Assembly (NCBI GenBank): GCA_029262895.1
Contig: JAJCYM010000099.1
Span: forward strand, 1-64,000
Length of the DNA: 64,000 nt
Direction: 5' to 3'
From: Roseivirga sp.
GTDB taxonomy: Bacteria; Bacteroidota; Bacteroidia; Cytophagales; Cyclobacteriaceae
The translations under genes and the position numbers were made by a program. This document shows positions 61,886-64,000 of this stretch, piece by piece; position 1 is the stretch's first letter, and each line of letters begins with the position of its first letter. The notes beneath the pieces were generated by a model. The model worked only from the letters and a program-made list of their open reading frames with translations. It was not told the DNA's origin and did not search any database.

Positions 61886-64000
61886 ATGAAGAATCTGCTT
61901 TTCGTTCTCTTGTTATGCGTTACCCTAAGTGCCTACGCACAAGAGCCTTTAAAATTCTCCGGTAACTTCTCCAACCAACCGGTCCAGGAAGTTCTCCAAA
62001 AAATTGAATCCGATCTAAGCTTATATTTCTATTACTCTCCTCAATGGTTAGATTCCCTCGCGTTCAGTGGCGTTTTTAATGAAGCACCTGTCGCAGAGGT
62101 ATTAGACAAAGTTTTTGAAGGCACTGACCTGTTTTATTACAGGGCACAAACCAAGGTCTATCTCACCAAGGGTATTGACATTATCCAAACCCCTGAGATT
62201 GTAGGAGACCTGAAAATAGATAGCGTAGTTGTAAGCGAAAAACAACCTGTTGAGGTAGAGGAAGATACTGGTAAGGGTTTGATATTCACAAGAGAGTACC
62301 GTGAGAAGGCTGTGGTTGAAAATGACCTTGAGAACTACGTGTTTGAAATTGGCGATAGGACTGCATTTAAGCCAGGTGAGAACTCTACCATCGCGGGCTT
62401 TATTAGAGATAATGAAACAAATGAAGCAATAAAAGATGCCCTTATTTACACGAGTACTGAAGGAAATTCAACTGTTTCAACTGTTTCTTCTGCTGATGGC
62501 TTTTATTCTTTGTCCTTACCAAATGGCCAAAATGAATTGCAGGTGCAGTTTACCGGAAAGAAGAGAGCCAAAAGGAAAATTGTGCTCTTTTCGGATGGCA
62601 AACTGGACATTGGAATGGATGTGGATGTCATCGCCCTGAACGAAGTGATAGTAAGTGCCGCGCGAGAAAAAAGCTTGGAAAACCCTATAATGGGAATAGA
62701 AAAACTGAGCATAAGAGATGCTAAAGTGGTACCTGTAGTGTTAGGTGAAAGAGATATTCTGAAAGTAGCCACAACCTTTGCGGGAGTTCAAACTGTTGGC
62801 GAGGGAGCAGCAGGTTTTAATGTGAGAGGGGGGAAATCTGATCAGAACCTTTTTCTTCTCGATGGTGTCACAGTGTACAATGCGGCCCATTTTATGGGCT
62901 TCTTTTCGGTATTTAATTCTGATGCCTTAGAGGGACTGGAAATTCACAAGAGCAGCATTCCCACAAAGTATGGAGGCCGGCTTTCTTCCATTTTTGAAGT
63001 GACGTCCAAAAAGGGATCGAAAGAAAAACTTTCTGGAGAGGGCGGTATTTCACCCATTGCAGCAAGGTTAACGGTCGAAGTACCAGTTGTTCAGGACAAA
63101 GCTTCTTTGCTGGTGAGTGGCAGAACCACTTATTCCGATTGGGTACTAAATAGTGTCAAGAATGTGGACTTCAGAGAAAATAAGGTCTCTTTCTCAGACT
63201 TAATTTTAAGATATGACCATGACCTGAGTGGAAAGGACAACCTGAGTTTATCTGGTTATGCCAGTCAGGACGATTTCAGGCTCAATTCGGATACTTTGTT
63301 TTCCTTTTCGGATTTTGCGCATGTCAACACCTTAGCTTCAGCTAAATGGACACATGTGTTCAATGGCTCCTTTGATGGATCAATATCCGGTACTTACAGT
63401 AAATACGGGTATGAGTTTGAATCAACTCAATCTCCTCCCAATGCCTTTTTGCAAGATTTTGACATTGAAGAAATTGGGGCCAAGGCCGATTTCAATTACG
63501 GATTAAGAGATAGGCATGAATTCAACTTTGGTGTTGAGACCAAGCGTTACAAAATAAACCCGGGAAGCAAAATGCCATTAGGCCCCGAATCGATTATCGC
63601 CCCGAACATCTTAGATGAAGAACAGGGGCGGGAAAGTGCCTTTTACTTTTCAGATCAATTTACCGTAAGCCCTACGTTCAGCGTAAGTGCCGGAATCAGG
63701 TATAGCATTTATTCTGCTCTCGGACCAGGCTCTTCTTTTCTTTATCAAGAATCACTACCGAAAAACAGCGATTCAAGAATAGGCACGATTGATTATGCCA
63801 AGGGAGATGTTATTAAAACTTACCAGGGAGCTGAGTCACGCGTTTCAGCTAGTTACCTATTAGGGGAGTCCAGTTCTGTAAAAGCTAGCTACAGTAGAAC
63901 ACGCCAGTACATTCATGCACTTTCTAATACCGCATCAATTTCACCTACAGACATATGGAGGTTGTCTAACGAGCATATTCGGCCACAAATTGCTGATCAG
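61886..64000 (+). CDS. TonB-dependent outer-membrane receptor, 3'-truncated by window edge
   Basis: The frame runs from ATG 61886 to the window end without a stop, 705 codons. Signal peptide MKNLLFVLLLCVTLSAYAQ. Residues about 22-110 resemble an STN domain (NQPVQEVLQKIESDLSLYFY). A CarboxypepD_reg-like beta sandwich follows near 172-255 (TIAGFIRDNETNEAIKDALI). The plug contains VPVVLGERDILKVATTFAGV and GFNVRGGKSDQNLFLLDGV, then KYGGRLSSIFEVTSKKG; the rest is the start of the barrel. It imports or binds a substrate with TonB energy; substrate unknown. In Bacteroidota such receptors are commonly followed by a partner lipoprotein, which would lie outside the window. Confidence 0.92.
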   Translation, partial: MKNLLFVLLLCVTLSAYAQEPLKFSGNFSNQPVQEVLQKIESDLSLYFYYSPQWLDSLAFSGVFNEAPVAEVLDKVFEGTDLFYYRAQTKVYLTKGIDIIQTPEIVGDLKIDSVVVSEKQPVEVEEDTGKGLIFTREYREKAVVENDLENYVFEIGDRTAFKPGENSTIAGFIRDNETNEAIKDALIYTSTEGNSTVSTVSSADGFYSLSLPNGQNELQVQFTGKKRAKRKIVLFSDGKLDIGMDVDVIALNEVIVSAAREKSLENPIMGIEKLSIRDAKVVPVVLGERDILKVATTFAGVQTVGEGAAGFNVRGGKSDQNLFLLDGVTVYNAAHFMGFFSVFNSDALEGLEIHKSSIPTKYGGRLSSIFEVTSKKGSKEKLSGEGGISPIAARLTVEVPVVQDKASLLVSGRTTYSDWVLNSVKNVDFRENKVSFSDLILRYDHDLSGKDNLSLSGYASQDDFRLNSDTLFSFSDFAHVNTLASAKWTHVFNGSFDGSISGTYSKYGYEFESTQSPPNAFLQDFDIEEIGAKADFNYGLRDRHEFNFGVETKRYKINPGSKMPLGPESIIAPNILDEEQGRESAFYFSDQFTVSPTFSVSAGIRYSIYSALGPGSSFLYQESLPKNSDSRIGTIDYAKGDVIKTYQGAESRVSASYLLGESSSVKASYSRTRQYIHALSNTASISPTDIWRLSNEHIRPQIADQ

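Noticed and set aside
62436-62639. Small plus-strand open frame near the right edge
   Set aside because: It lies inside the TonB-dependent receptor in another frame.

Overview
The window reads as chromosomal DNA of a free-living, probably marine member of the Bacteroidota (Cytophagales-like). Supporting signs are a TonB-dependent receptor with an STN-like N-terminus, a PorT-type outer-membrane barrel, a LytTR regulator, a Na+-translocating NQR complex, many SPII lipoproteins, a bactofilin, and several upstream boxes fitting the Bacteroidota promoter pattern TTG-N19-21-TAnnTTTG instead of -35/-10. Genus assignment is not possible from the sequence alone. No rRNA, tRNA, CRISPR array, insertion sequence, integrase or phage gene was seen.

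Positions 1-25842 hold eleven consecutive same-strand genes for duplicated FtsX/MacB-type permeases of about 790-815 residues (the first is cut by the window edge). No ATPase, membrane-fusion protein or outer-membrane channel lies among them. A strong hairpin pair and a structured leader split the run after the second gene, so nine genes (4157-25842) look like one 21.7-kb operon with junctions from a 1-nt overlap to 12 nt. The array has grown by tandem duplication, and at least one member (16161-18539) looks mosaic. It is the most unusual part of the window: a bank of permeases that probably share an ATPase encoded elsewhere.

Positions 25858-35115 carry mostly minus-strand accessory genes: two paralogous membrane-anchored proteins, a coiled-coil protein, a membrane LytTR regulator, a YceI-like exported protein with a helical C-terminal extension, a tandem pair of exported TPR-like proteins, adenine deaminase, and a lipoprotein with a sugar-isomerase TIM barrel. 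Positions 35288-41686 are a plus-strand housekeeping block: cmk, ispH and nqrABCDE. nqrF, which normally closes the nqr operon and supplies the NADH-oxidising subunit, is absent here; a terminator follows nqrE.

Positions 41687-61558 are a mosaic of exported enzymes and small regulatory units: lipoproteins (TPR-like, VOC, WD40-like, DinB-like, ChaN-like), two S41 peptidases, a two-domain M16 peptidase, an exported intradiol dioxygenase, a PPOX-fold protein, a bactofilin, a fungal-type cytosine deaminase, an ECF sigma factor followed by membrane proteins, a tail-anchored winged-helix regulator divergent from an eight-helix membrane protein, and an outer-membrane barrel. Intergenic DNA here carries several small repeats: REP-like hairpins, heptamer tandems, a 159-bp imperfect palindrome resembling a MITE, and a 46-bp relic of an S41 peptidase gene. 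From 61886 to the right edge runs an incomplete TonB-dependent receptor gene.
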